Assembly (NCBI GenBank): GCA_004297495.1
Contig: SCTL01000764.1
Coordinates: 1-11,224 of the forward strand
Origin: Verrucomicrobiota bacterium
GTDB taxonomy: Bacteria > Verrucomicrobiota > Verrucomicrobiia > Limisphaerales > JADLHS01
Direction: 5' to 3'
Length of the DNA stretch: 11,224 nucleotides
Shown: positions 1 through 7,974 of the stretch, piece by piece
Layout of the letters: every line of letters begins with the position of its first letter
Position numbering within the stretch: the stretch's first letter is position 1
Notes under the pieces: model-generated
Database searches by the model: none
What the model saw: the letters and a program-made list of their open reading frames with translations, nothing else
What the model was told of the DNA's origin: nothing
Translations under genes and position numbers: made by a program

Positions 1-3
1 GGA

Positions 4-105
4 AACATGCAACGTCCAACATTCACAATTCAACACCGAAGGATTCCGGCGCGCACGCGCCGAGTTCCTTGAGCGTTGAACGTTGAATGTTGAATGTTGA
101 ATGTT
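4..105. repeat. Inverted heptad-repeat element, copy a
   Basis: The left arm (4-38) is a run of 7-mers beginning AACATGC, AACGTCC, AACATTC. The right arm (71-105) reads GAGCGTT, GAACGTT and then three perfect GAATGTT units, the reverse complement of AACATTC. The centre (39-70) can fold: AAGGA pairs with TCCTT around a perfect GGCGC-GCAC-GCGCC hairpin. The element begins at the window edge and may extend further left. It lies 7 nt past the stop of the NHL gene, so it could act as a 3' structure for that transcript, but no T-tract follows, so it is not called a terminator. Copies b and c share the same design. Confidence 0.8.
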
Positions 106-112
106 CACAGGT

Positions 113-1504
113 TCAATTTCCCGGCATCCGCTGAAACCGGATTCGCCGGATGAAACCGTAATCGCTCTCGCACAGGATGATGTTGCCCGCGCAATCCATC
201 GAGACGCTGCGACCTTCGCCGATGCGTTGTTCATCCAGGTTGTAAAAGTATTGTCCGTCGCCGCCGTGGATGAAGACGCTGCCGCCCGCGCCGTGGACGA
301 GCAGGTGCATGATGTTCGCGGCGTCCACATACCAGAGTTGCGCGCCGTCGTGCAACAGGAGCAGATAACCGCCCGTGGGCACGGCCCAGAGTCCACGCGG
401 GCCGAAGATGCCGTTGGTGAGCGCGGGCTGGCCATCGCCGCCGCCGCTGGTGGTGCCGTTGCCGGCGATGATGACGCGCGTGCCGTTGGTGAACACGCGA
501 TAAACGTAGTAGGCGTTGCGGTCGGCAACGAGCAGATTGCCGCTCGGCTCGACATAGAAACAGCCAAGCTCGGTAAAACCTGTGGCCAGGGACACGACTC
601 CGCCAGCGGGAGTCCACTTGCGAAGTTTGTCCTTGTTGCCGAAGTAGGCGAGCGATTCGTCATCCTTCACCCAGAGGCAGCGTCCGCCACCGAGCGGCGT
701 GCTGGGATCGCTTTTGGCGTAAAACAAAGTCTGCATCACGCCGTTGGTGTCCACGCGGCGGACGCGGGCGTTGTCGGTATCGAGCACATAGACGGTGCCG
801 TCGGCGCGGACCCATAGCGCGTTGGGGAAATTGAGTTGCAGATTCGTGGCCGTGGCCGGGCCTTCGCCGTTGAACCCGCCATCGTGCGTGCCGGCGTGCG
901 TGTGAATGTTGCCGTTCGTGTCCACGCGCAAGACGGAATGACTGTTCTTGTCGGCGATGTAAATGTTGCCTGCCTTGTCCGCCATGGCGTAATGCGGTCG
1001 CGAGAGCGCGGCGGAAATCGCCGGGCCGTTCTCGAACTGAGCGTCCCAGTAACTTACGCCGTCGGTGCGCCCGACGCCGCTGCCGGCGACGGTTTCGAGC
1101 AGGCCGTAGGCTTTGATCAAATTCGTGAAGCCCTGCGCTGTGGGTGAAACGTCCACGCTGCGGAGGCGGAGAAATTTATTCGAGCTGTCCACCGCCACGG
1201 AAGTCTGGCCCGTCGAGGTGTTGGAAAACGTGTTTTGCGCCGAGGCCCAATTGCTGTTCGGCCCGCTGGAGGTTTCTACGGTGACGATGCCGGGCACGGT
1301 GGCGTTGGTCCAGGCGAGCGCGCCGGATTTGTCGAACGAGGTGGTGCGCAGCGGCTCGGCGCACGCTGAACATAGCAGGACGAAAAGGCAGAAGGCGGGG
1401 AACGTCCAACATCCAACATTCAACTTCCAATATTCAAGTAACGTCCAGCCAGCGAACCTTGGACGTTCGAGGTTGAATGTTGAATGTTGAATGTTTTCCC
1501 TCAT
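113..1504 (-). CDS. Exported NHL-repeat beta-propeller protein
   Basis: A 463-residue protein predicted to act outside the cytoplasm. Residues about 50-125 form the lead-in seen in many verrucomicrobial secreted proteins (VTVETSSGPNSNW, FLRLRSVDVS). Residues about 135-460 contain NHL/SMP-30-like blades, e.g. GNIYIADKNSHSVLRVDTNG, GTVYVLDTDNARVRRVDTNG and GNLLVADRNAYYVYRVFTNG, expected to form a six-bladed propeller used for binding rather than a recognised catalytic site. A hydrophobic stretch at 35-49 (FPAFCLFVLLCSACA) looks like a signal-peptide core; a lipoprotein reading at C48 is possible but the lipobox is poor. The ATG at 1504 overlaps the stop of the upstream CotH gene (ATGA), suggesting coupled translation. 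Residues about 3-36 are encoded by a repeat element, so the true N-terminus may be a TTG at codon 28 or elsewhere. It probably shares the CotH transcript. The ligand is unknown. Confidence 0.85.
   Translation of the reverse strand: MRENIQHSTFNLERPRFAGWTLLEYWKLNVGCWTFPAFCLFVLLCSACAEPLRTTSFDKSGALAWTNATVPGIVTVETSSGPNSNWASAQNTFSNTSTGQTSVAVDSSNKFLRLRSVDVSPTAQGFTNLIKAYGLLETVAGSGVGRTDGVSYWDAQFENGPAISAALSRPHYAMADKAGNIYIADKNSHSVLRVDTNGNIHTHAGTHDGGFNGEGPATATNLQLNFPNALWVRADGTVYVLDTDNARVRRVDTNGVMQTLFYAKSDPSTPLGGGRCLWVKDDESLAYFGNKDKLRKWTPAGGVVSLATGFTELGCFYVEPSGNLLVADRNAYYVYRVFTNGTRVIIAGNGTTSGGGDGQPALTNGIFGPRGLWAVPTGGYLLLLHDGAQLWYVDAANIMHLLVHGAGGSVFIHGGDGQYFYNLDEQRIGEGRSVSMDCAGNIILCESDYGFIRRIRFQRMPGN
1398..1500. 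repeat. Inverted heptad-repeat element, copy b
   Basis: The left arm (1401-1435) reads AACGTCC, AACATCC, AACATTC, AACTTCC, AATATTC. The right arm (1461-1495) reads GGACGTT, CGAGGTT and three perfect GAATGTT units. The outer ends GGGG and TTTCCC extend the inverted symmetry. It lies against the stop codon of the CotH/lamin-tail gene and inside the 5' end of the NHL reading frame. On the minus strand the heptads read NIQHSTF without stops, so the element is translated there. Confidence 0.85.
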
Positions 1505-3756
1505 TGATTCGCGGCGTTGGGTGTCGGCGTCATCGTGCTCCACACGTCGGCGTTGGCGGCGGTGCGGCCATAAGAGATGTCGGCCGACTGCGCGCCGAAC
1601 GTGATCGAGTCGAGCACCTGATTATTGTTCGCGTCGGTGTCAATCAACAGGATTTGTTCGCCGGAAGCGGAGAGTTTGAAATTGGCGTGCAGGCCCGGCA
1701 TGGCGAGGCCGTCTTCATCCGCCCAAACCAACAGGTAGCCGTTCGCGGGAATGGTCGTGCCGCTCGGGAACGGCCACTTGCGCGGGTTCGCGGGCTCGTC
1801 GGTCAGATAAAGTCCGGTGAGGTCCACAGTGGATTGGGTGAGGTTGCGCAATTCAATCCAATCATCGAACTCGCCCTGCGGGTCGGCAATCGTACTTGTG
1901 TTCGAGGCCATGAATTCGTTGATGACCACGCTCGTGCTGGCGGCGGCAGAGAGGGAGATGTCATAATCGTAGGTGACGGCTTCTGCGCGCGCGGGCGAGA
2001 AGCGCGCGGCCTGGGCGGCGTTCGTGGCACGGGCTTCGATGTAATAATGAATCTTGTTGCCGGCTGGATAATTCGTCGTGACCGCGCCATAAACATTATC
2101 GCCGGATGCGCCGTCGCCGTGCGCGCCGTCGTCAAACATCTGGCGCACAGTGAACCGGCCATAAGGCTTGTCGCGGAAATAAAGCCAGACGGAATTCACG
2201 CCGCTGCCGGCGTTGGAGGTGACGCTGGCTTTGATCGTGGGAATGTTCGTGGCGTAAACGGCGGCAGCCGGCCCGGTGACGGACCCAATGTTGGGCTGGA
2301 GCGGTGTTAGTTCGGCGTTTGTGGTGAGATAATTGTAGCGGTTGGTGACGAACTGCTTGAGCGAGGTCACGGCGGAATAATAACTCGTCAGGCCCGTGTA
2401 CCCGCGCAACGGGTCATTCGCGATGGCGTTGGTGCTGACGGCGGAAAATGCGTCAATGATGTTGTTCATCGTGGCCGGGTTGTAGAACTCCGTCATGATG
2501 GTCCGGAAGTGCGCGAGGTAACGCTGCCGAAGTTCGTTGATCGGGAGAAATTTGTAGAGCAACGGGCGGGACGTGAGCGTCGCTCCATAAACCGGCGAGA
2601 GCGTGTAATTGATGGCGGCGGCGAAAGCTTCGTTGCCATCATGCTCGACGGGATGGATGCGACCGCTTTCAATCTCCCAATAGAAACTGTAGTCCGAACC
2701 CTTGTTGAAGTAGCTGTCGTCGTCCACGAAGATGTTTTCGCACGCCAGGAACCACAGCCAGCTATCCACGGCGAAGACGTTTTCGGCGGCGTCGCGAAGC
2801 TGGTTGGTGGCTGTGTTGTTGAGAATGTTGATGGCGTTGATGACGCGGGCGTAGGCGACATTGGTCGTGGCGTTCTGCGTGTGAAATTCGTAATACGGAA
2901 TGTAGGTGCTGACGTTGGTATTGCCGAGGTAGCCGAAGGCGCAGTTGGCGGTGCCGTTGGGCGGATTGGGCGTGCGCCAGCGGTCGCCGTTGTCGCTCGG
3001 AAAATAGGCGCGGATCAACTGGTTGTTCTCCTGCTGCGCGAGCGAATAGACGCCGCGATTGCTGCTGTTCATGTAGAGCTGCGCCAGACAGGCCTTCGGG
3101 GAACAGCAGTATTCAGACATGAGCGTGAAATAGACCGGCTCGCGCATGACGGTCGTGTCGCCGAAGGCGTTGTTCAGATTGAACGTGGTAAAGCCCATGA
3201 GGTCGGCGTTGGTGACGATGTAGTCCATCTCGACGTTCAGCGATTTCTTGTAGCCGGACTGCGAGTAAGACGTCATGCCCTTGAACCGCGCGCCGACCGA
3301 AACGTTCGTCGCGCCGTTATCGAGGGTCAGTTGCGGGCAATAGACATTCACGCCCGTGCTCTTGGCGGTGGCGAGCGCCGAGGTGAAGGAGGTCAGCGTG
3401 GCTTGAGTGTAACTGAGCGTGAAGGTGCGGAGAATGGACGGATCATAAAGCCCAGCGGTTTGCTTCGCGCGGAAGTAGGTCGGCGTGGTCGCAGGCACGC
3501 CGTTGGCGCGCCACGGGGCGTTGGTTTCGTTGCCCGAAAGCAAACTCCCGAAATTCGTCAGCGTCGTCCACGAACTCAGATTCGTGGAACTCTGAATCCA
3601 CCAATCGTCGTCCTTGTCGCCGTCCACTTTCAGCATGACGGCGTTGTTAGTCACCTTCAGCACCACCGAACCGTCCGCGGCGCGGGAATGGCACGGAAGC
3701 AGGCTCAGGATGGCCACGGCGATTCGTAAGGCGGGCAAACGGCGGGTCGAATTCAT
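1501..3756 (-). CDS. Exported CotH-kinase family protein with C-terminal lamin-tail domain
   Basis: A 751-residue protein. Signal peptide at 1-27 (MNSTRRLPALRIAVAILSLL, then a cleavage region ending SRAA). Residues 50-100 carry a Q-SSTNLSSW module shared with the DUF3500 protein. The CotH-kinase domain spans about 105-480: ARFKGMTSYS with KKSLN (157-174), RGVYSLAQQENN (234-245), DDDSYF (345-350) and HPVEHDGNEAF (368-378), where the DD and HD-x-NE positions correspond to conserved CotH active-site regions. Residues 485-600 look like a beta-sandwich linker. Residues 609-748 are a lamin-tail domain (VINEFMASN, DDWIELRN, GLYLTDEP). CotH proteins in spore formers are atypical protein kinases; a phosphotransfer role on surface proteins here is inference. 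A TTG at 3774 would add six residues, but the ATG at 3756 directly precedes the signal peptide. A CTTAAT-N5-CTTAAT box lies 24 nt upstream. The 3' end overlaps the NHL gene by 4 nt. Confidence 0.9.
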   Translation of the reverse strand: MNSTRRLPALRIAVAILSLLPCHSRAADGSVVLKVTNNAVMLKVDGDKDDDWWIQSSTNLSSWTTLTNFGSLLSGNETNAPWRANGVPATTPTYFRAKQTAGLYDPSILRTFTLSYTQATLTSFTSALATAKSTGVNVYCPQLTLDNGATNVSVGARFKGMTSYSQSGYKKSLNVEMDYIVTNADLMGFTTFNLNNAFGDTTVMREPVYFTLMSEYCCSPKACLAQLYMNSSNRGVYSLAQQENNQLIRAYFPSDNGDRWRTPNPPNGTANCAFGYLGNTNVSTYIPYYEFHTQNATTNVAYARVINAINILNNTATNQLRDAAENVFAVDSWLWFLACENIFVDDDSYFNKGSDYSFYWEIESGRIHPVEHDGNEAFAAAINYTLSPVYGATLTSRPLLYKFLPINELRQRYLAHFRTIMTEFYNPATMNNIIDAFSAVSTNAIANDPLRGYTGLTSYYSAVTSLKQFVTNRYNYLTTNAELTPLQPNIGSVTGPAAAVYATNIPTIKASVTSNAGSGVNSVWLYFRDKPYGRFTVRQMFDDGAHGDGASGDNVYGAVTTNYPAGNKIHYYIEARATNAAQAARFSPARAEAVTYDYDISLSAAASTSVVINEFMASNTSTIADPQGEFDDWIELRNLTQSTVDLTGLYLTDEPANPRKWPFPSGTTIPANGYLLVWADEDGLAMPGLHANFKLSASGEQILLIDTDANNNQVLDSITFGAQSADISYGRTAANADVWSTMTPTPNAANQ

Positions 3757-3779
3757 GCTGAGAATGTTACGCAAGTTAC

Positions 3780-3796
3780 ATTAAGGTGACATTAAG
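3780..3796 (-). promoter_or_regulatory. PmrA/QseB-type operator, box 1 (CotH/lamin-tail and NHL genes)
   Basis: On the minus strand the sequence is CTTAAT-GTCAC-CTTAAT, an exact direct repeat with 11-bp period, as bound by OmpR-family dimers. Ten bases downstream is TAACAT (3769-3764), which matches 4 of 6 bases of a -10 element, the spacing expected when the regulator replaces a -35. The implied transcription start is at or next to the ATG at 3756, so the mRNA could be leaderless. Binding is inferred; the repeat itself is seen. Confidence 0.7.
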
Positions 3797-3856
3797 GCGG
3801 ACGCGAGCCTGTTTTTTGCGGTTACAACCCGGGAAAACTTTGATTTTGGGGAATGG

Positions 3857-5500
3857 TTACGTCTTCGGCCTTGGCTTCAACAGATAGGCGCGCCGCTGCT
3901 CGGCAAACGACTTCAAACTGATTTGCGGCGGGCCGCGGCGGACTCCGGCATTGGGTGGAACGCTGTTCGTCACGCTGCTGAAAAAACTTTCCGTGCTGTC
4001 CAGCTTGCGCGTGTCCGCTTTCACGGCGTCGGTGATGAGCGCTTGATACTCCGCCGCCAGCGGGCCGAGCTTTTGCCAGTCGAGCCACTGCTCCGCCAGT
4101 TCGCGGACGTAGCTGAGATATTTTTCCCGCAGCGCGGGCACGGCGAGCAGTTTGGAGCGGAGCGGTTTGCCGGCATCGTTCAATCCGGTGAGCGGATCGA
4201 GTTCGACGCCGCTCGTGGATTCGCCGCCGCCGCCGCGCCGGCCACCGCCAAAGCCCGGCCCGCCCGGCAGGCTGAACGTCTCGTTCATGTCGTGCGGCAG
4301 GACGTGAAACCGCCCGCTCGTGTCCTCATAAAGGCTGTAGTCGCTCGCGCGAATCCAATAGCCGTCGTTGTTGATGAACGTCATTTCCAGCGCGAGAAAT
4401 TTCAGCGCGCCGTCCACGTCCAGCATCAGCGCGAGCGCGGCCTCCAGTCTATTCGCCGGCGTCTCGTTCAACACTTTGCAAAGTTGAATCAAATCCGTCC
4501 ACGACTTCGCGTCGTCCTTGGATTTGATCTCGTAGATTTTTTTGTAAGCCGCCGCGTCCTCGCCGAGATATTCCAGACCCGCGCGCCCTTGCGGACTGCC
4601 TGGCGCTTTCCAGCGCGCGCCCTTCGTCGTGCCGAAATTTTCCTTCACGAAATCCTTGTTGAACTGTTCCTGATTGACGTAGATGCCCCAGCACTCGCCG
4701 TTGATGACCACGCGCACGAAATTCGCCTTGGGCGTGGGCACGTATTCGCCAGCGATGTGCGAGAAGAGCACTGTTCGCAGAAACGTCGCGTCTTCGTGCG
4801 AGTTCAACAGGTTCAACGTGCGATAACCGTAGAGCCGCTGGTTCTCGTCCGCGAAATCCAGCGAGACATTCAACGACCGCTTGCGCCCCTCGCCAACCAT
4901 CATGTAGGAGGACGCGCCGCGAAAATGCACGCCCACGTTCGGATAAACTTTTCCGTCCACAGTGAGCTTGGCCGTCACCTCCACGTCCGTGTTGTGGAAG
5001 TCGCTGAGTTCTTTTTCCCAATCGGCGTTCTCGAATTCCAGGAACAACGTCCGCAGCGTCTTCGCGTCGTAAAGCGGCGCGTCGGGAAATGATTTCACGG
5101 CGGGGGGCGCGAGCTTCGGTCCAGATTGCGGCGGCGATTGATCTTCCTCTCGACCGAACCCAAACGGCGGACGCCCCATCAGCCCGTGCGCGGGGCGATT
5201 CGTCCTTTCCTGCGCGAGAAATTCCCTCGCCGCTTTCCGCTCGGCGACGTCGAGGCGATGGTTGCCGTCACGGTCGAAGCGCGAGAGCAGTTTGATTTGC
5301 TCCGGCATCGGTCCCGGTCCGCCCGCCCCGAACCCACGCGGGCCGAAACCATCCGCGCCGAATGACGGCGTGCCATCGAACTCACGCCGTCGGTCATTCA
5401 GATTGGAGTCATTCGCCGTTTGCGCTCGCGCGGACAACGCCGAGCCGCACGCGATCAGCAAGGCAACGCATCGGACGCGAAGGAAAAACTGGTTCATCAT
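3857..5500 (-). CDS. Exported EF-hand CotH-kinase family protein
   Basis: A 547-residue protein. Signal peptide at about 1-26 (MMNQFFLRVRCVALLIACGS, ending SARA). A Gly/Phe/Pro-rich segment (47-66) precedes one EF-hand calcium loop, DRDGNHRLDVAE (76-87), with D/D/N/R/D/E at positions 1/3/5/7/9/12. The CotH-kinase domain runs from about 145 to 545: VHFRGASSYM with KRSLN, CWGIYVNQEQFN, FINNDGYW (375-382), ASDYSLYED and LPHDMNETF (401-409). A Gly/Arg-rich loop (414-427) follows the HD motif. EF-hand plus CotH is a common planctomycete/verrucomicrobial combination. A surface protein kinase or phosphotransfer role is inferred from the family; the substrate is unknown. The gene starts 36 nt after the DUF3500 stop, and a CTTAAC-N5-CTTAAC repeat lies in that gap. 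Two ATGs (5500, 5497) are equally possible. No strong Shine-Dalgarno sequence is visible. A further 100-nt gap separates it from the next CotH gene. Confidence 0.9.
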   Translation of the reverse strand: MMNQFFLRVRCVALLIACGSALSARAQTANDSNLNDRRREFDGTPSFGADGFGPRGFGAGGPGPMPEQIKLLSRFDRDGNHRLDVAERKAAREFLAQERTNRPAHGLMGRPPFGFGREEDQSPPQSGPKLAPPAVKSFPDAPLYDAKTLRTLFLEFENADWEKELSDFHNTDVEVTAKLTVDGKVYPNVGVHFRGASSYMMVGEGRKRSLNVSLDFADENQRLYGYRTLNLLNSHEDATFLRTVLFSHIAGEYVPTPKANFVRVVINGECWGIYVNQEQFNKDFVKENFGTTKGARWKAPGSPQGRAGLEYLGEDAAAYKKIYEIKSKDDAKSWTDLIQLCKVLNETPANRLEAALALMLDVDGALKFLALEMTFINNDGYWIRASDYSLYEDTSGRFHVLPHDMNETFSLPGGPGFGGGRRGGGGESTSGVELDPLTGLNDAGKPLRSKLLAVPALREKYLSYVRELAEQWLDWQKLGPLAAEYQALITDAVKADTRKLDSTESFFSSVTNSVPPNAGVRRGPPQISLKSFAEQRRAYLLKPRPKT

Positions 5501-5524
5501 GCCGCCCAGCCTGGCGAAGGCCGC

Positions 5525-5541
5525 GTTAAGCTGGGGTTAAG
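5525..5541 (-). promoter_or_regulatory. PmrA/QseB-type operator, box 2 (EF-hand CotH gene)
   Basis: The minus-strand sequence is CTTAAC-CCCAG-CTTAAC, again a direct repeat with 11-bp period. It overlaps the stop codon of the DUF3500 gene (TAA at 5539-5537) and lies 24 nt before the CotH ATG, the same distance as box 1. The sixth base is C instead of T. The following bases are GC-rich, with no credible -10 (CAGGCT at the matching position). It is therefore the weakest of the four boxes, possibly a secondary site or chance. Confidence 0.5.
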
Positions 5542-7369
5542 GCCCGAGCAGCACGCGGAAAAATCGCACGGCGTAATTGCTCGCGCTGGTGTCGGTGTAA
5601 CTGAACGGCATCGCCGACGGGTTCGTGGAGTAAAGCGTTTCCCATGACGACAGGTTCGTGGAAGCCTGGATGATGTAATCCGGGCCGACGATGCCGGCAA
5701 CGGAGAATTGGCAGGTGCCGGCGGTGTAGCTCACCGAGGAATTACTCGGCGCGGTGGCAGCGGAAACGAACACCGTGAAGCTTTGTGTCGCGCTCATGGC
5801 GGGCGAACCGCTGTCGGTGACGCTCACGGAAAATGCGTTCGTTGAATCCGCCTGCGCGATGAGCGGTCGCCACGCCAGGATGCCGCTGCTCGCGCCGAGC
5901 GTGGCATTCGTTGGCGCGGTGAGCAGCGCGAAGGTCAGTGTTTGCGCGGGCGTGTCGGAATCGGTCGCCACGTTTGTGATGGACAGCGATGTGCCCGGCG
6001 TGATGGTGCGGTCGGAAATCGCACTCAAAGCCGGCGCGGTGTTAGTCGCCGCCGCGCTCACCGTCAAGGTGGCGTTGGAACTGGTGACAGTTCCGACGTT
6101 GTTCAGGACATAGACGGAATAAGTTCCCGCGTTGCCCGCCGCCACGGATGCGATGGTGTAGCTCGCATTGGTCGCGTCCGTGATGGCCGACGAATCTTTA
6201 TACCATTGATAAACGAACGGCGCCGTGCCGCTCACCCCGACGGTGAACGTGGTGCTGTTGCCCGCGGTCGCGGTGCGGTTGGTCGGCTGAGTGCTGATGG
6301 TCGGAACAACGTTCGTCGTGCAGACGCCAAAGCTGCTGCCGTAGTCGGAGAGTTTGTCGCGCCAGATGGTGTGGAAATGGATGCCGGAATAAACGATGCC
6401 GTTTTGGCAGATGAATTCAATCCACACGCGCGGCCCATCCACGCGGACGTAACTTCCCTGCGTGCCCATCGTCGCGTCGCTGCCGGAATAGCCGACGTAG
6501 GTCTGCGAAAGCGCCAGGTCGCTCTCGTAAATGGGCAGCAGCACCGAAGACACCGCCGGTGAACTGTTCGTCACCCACGCTTCGATCACGGCTTTCACGA
6601 GCGCCTGCTGCGATGCGCTCAACGCACTCACAAGCTGGCCGCGTCCGCTGGTGGGATAAGTCTGCGGGTAATTGTCGTGATTCCCCGAGCCGTTCGCGCC
6701 GAACACGATGTCGCTGAACGTGCCGCTCAACAGCGCGCTGCTGGTAAGCGCCTGGCGCAAGTTGAGCACGGCGGCAAACTTGTTCGTCAACGGCGAATGA
6801 ATCACGCCGCTATTCGTCCAGACTTTGGGCTCGACGCCGACGAAAAACGGCGTGGCGGAAAGGTTGGTTGTGTTGAACGAGACGTTGTAGCCGATGTGAT
6901 GCCCGCCGAGCTGCAAAATCCACGGCGAGTTGGTCGAGGGCGCGCCGACGAACGCGATGTAATAATAATTGGAACTGTACCCGCTGGCGCTCGTGGCGAG
7001 CAGGCCGTCCGCCAGACGGATTTCGTTGAACAGCCACGCGCCGTTCGTGCCGAGCGCGTTGGTGGCGAGGTTGAGCGCGGCGGTGACTTGCGCGGCGGAG
7101 AGGGAATCGAAGCGCGGCCCGTTGCGCGTGGCGGCGCCGATGGGCAGATTCGACCAATTCCTCGCGTTGGTGAGCAGGAGGGAATACACCGTCGAGTTGG
7201 ACTGGCTGCTGCTTAACGTCGCCAGAAACGCCTGGGCCGCGTTGTAAACGGCAACGACGTTCGTCGGCGACTGCGCGAAGCTCGTCGCGCCGGAAAAAAT
7301 CAGCGCGGCAACGGCAGCGAGTCGGAGTATTTTCTTCGGCGAGTTGGTGTTGGTGTCTGGCGTTTTCAT
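5537..7369 (-). CDS. Exported DUF3500 protein with Ig-like and C-terminal beta modules
   Basis: A 610-residue protein. Signal peptide at about 1-32 (KKILRLAAVAALIFSGATSF then AQ). Residues about 38-345 match DUF3500, recognised by YYIAFVGAPS, GGHHIGYNVSF (155-165), TPFFVGVEP (173-181), the DLALSQTYVGYSG region and the closing SGIHFHTIWRDKLSDYG (328-344). The histidines of GGHH and HFH would suit a metal site, but no activity is established for the family. Residues 356-438 are an Ig-like domain (YQWYKD, GTYSVYVLNNVG). Residues 444-536 are a putative-Ig/cadherin-like domain. Residues 546-609 are the C-terminal module with YIIQASTNLSSW and RFFRV. The ATG overlaps the stop of the upstream gene (ATGA), implying translational coupling. 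It is presumably cotranscribed from the promoter near box 3. Confidence 0.88.
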   Translation of the reverse strand: MKTPDTNTNSPKKILRLAAVAALIFSGATSFAQSPTNVVAVYNAAQAFLATLSSSQSNSTVYSLLLTNARNWSNLPIGAATRNGPRFDSLSAAQVTAALNLATNALGTNGAWLFNEIRLADGLLATSASGYSSNYYYIAFVGAPSTNSPWILQLGGHHIGYNVSFNTTNLSATPFFVGVEPKVWTNSGVIHSPLTNKFAAVLNLRQALTSSALLSGTFSDIVFGANGSGNHDNYPQTYPTSGRGQLVSALSASQQALVKAVIEAWVTNSSPAVSSVLLPIYESDLALSQTYVGYSGSDATMGTQGSYVRVDGPRVWIEFICQNGIVYSGIHFHTIWRDKLSDYGSSFGVCTTNVVPTISTQPTNRTATAGNSTTFTVGVSGTAPFVYQWYKDSSAITDATNASYTIASVAAGNAGTYSVYVLNNVGTVTSSNATLTVSAAATNTAPALSAISDRTITPGTSLSITNVATDSDTPAQTLTFALLTAPTNATLGASSGILAWRPLIAQADSTNAFSVSVTDSGSPAMSATQSFTVFVSAATAPSNSSVSYTAGTCQFSVAGIVGPDYIIQASTNLSSWETLYSTNPSAMPFSYTDTSASNYAVRFFRVLLGP

Positions 7370-7974
7370 TTTCGGGGAGTGTTTGTTGAGTTCAGAACGG
7401 ATGCAGAGATGCGAATCGGATTACCCTGACCGCTGTGCGTGCGATCAATGGCCAGCGAAGTGATCGTGAAATGAATCATGCCCAGCGATTCGGGTTCGCC
7501 GACGACGCCCGGCTTTTCGCAATCGCTCCGCACGGAAACGAAAACGCAATGGCTCATCACCTCGTGGTTGATGACCGAGTAATTGAAATTGAATTTGCGC
7601 GTCGTTGCTCCGGCGGGCGGCGTCATGGTCACGCGCGCGACGAGATCGAAGGGCTGTTGATTCGTTTGCAGCGTGAGACTCTCCACTTTCACACTCCACA
7701 CGCGACCGTCCGGCGACACTGGCTGGATGTGAGTGGCCACGTAATCTTTCAGCGCGTCGCGATGTTGCGCGTACGCCGCGCCGGGACTCGCGAGCAGCGA
7801 TTGTTTGAAACTCAATTCCAGTTCCGCCAGCGGCAGCGTCAGTTCCGCGCCGACGCGGTCGCGGTAAAAATCCAGCAGCACCGCCGAACTGGGCGAGTTG
7901 TGCGCGAGCAGCGACGTGGCGGACCAGAGAATGAGCGCGGCAACGAAACCCAGACGGCGAAGCGCGGGCTTCAA
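7366..7974 (-). CDS. Exported protein resembling the HupE/UreJ-family extracytoplasmic domain, lacking the membrane domain
   Basis: A 202-residue protein if started at the TTG at 7974, which gives a textbook signal peptide (MKPALRRLGFVAALILWSAT, then SLLA before HNSP). The frame is open upstream to ATG 8154 or GTG 8157, adding about 60 residues; a GTG at 8016 is another option. The extra N-terminus runs through a palindromic repeat, so the short form is preferred. The mature part (25-178) resembles the N-terminal domain of long HupE/UreJ-like proteins: SSAVLLDFYRDRVGAELTLP, SPDGRVW, TPPAGATTRKF, NYSVINHEVMSH and VSVRSD, ending at TSLAIDRT. In those proteins a multi-helix membrane domain follows. 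Here an unrelated 23-residue tail (HSGQGNPIRISASV and on) leads to a stop, with no membrane segment. The family assignment is from memory of motifs. Its stop overlaps the DUF3500 start by 4 nt. The function is unknown. Confidence 0.7.
   Translation of the reverse strand: MKPALRRLGFVAALILWSATSLLAHNSPSSAVLLDFYRDRVGAELTLPLAELELSFKQSLLASPGAAYAQHRDALKDYVATHIQPVSPDGRVWSVKVESLTLQTNQQPFDLVARVTMTPPAGATTRKFNFNYSVINHEVMSHCVFVSVRSDCEKPGVVGEPESLGMIHFTITSLAIDRTHSGQGNPIRISASVLNSTNTPRK

Noticed and set aside
71..105. Heptad arrays as a CRISPR or minisatellite locus
   Set aside because: The units are 7 bp with no spacers, and arrays are paired as inverted arms, unlike CRISPR repeats.
101..817. Long open frame on the plus strand opposite the NHL gene
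   Set aside because: It is antisense to a well-supported coding frame, starts inside repeat a, and has the Ala/Val/Arg/Gly-rich composition typical of antisense GC-rich frames.
2509..3729. 406-residue plus-strand open frame opposite the CotH/lamin-tail gene
   Set aside because: No recognisable domain, low-complexity composition, and the opposite strand carries clear CotH motifs.
3800..3856. Terminator after the EF-hand CotH gene
   Set aside because: GGTT-GT-AACC and CCCGGG are too short to form a stable stem, and the homopolymer run is on the wrong side for the minus-strand transcript.
3923..5092. 389-residue plus-strand open frame opposite the EF-hand CotH gene
   Set aside because: An antisense shadow rich in Arg/Val/Ala; the minus strand has signal peptide, EF-hand and CotH motifs.
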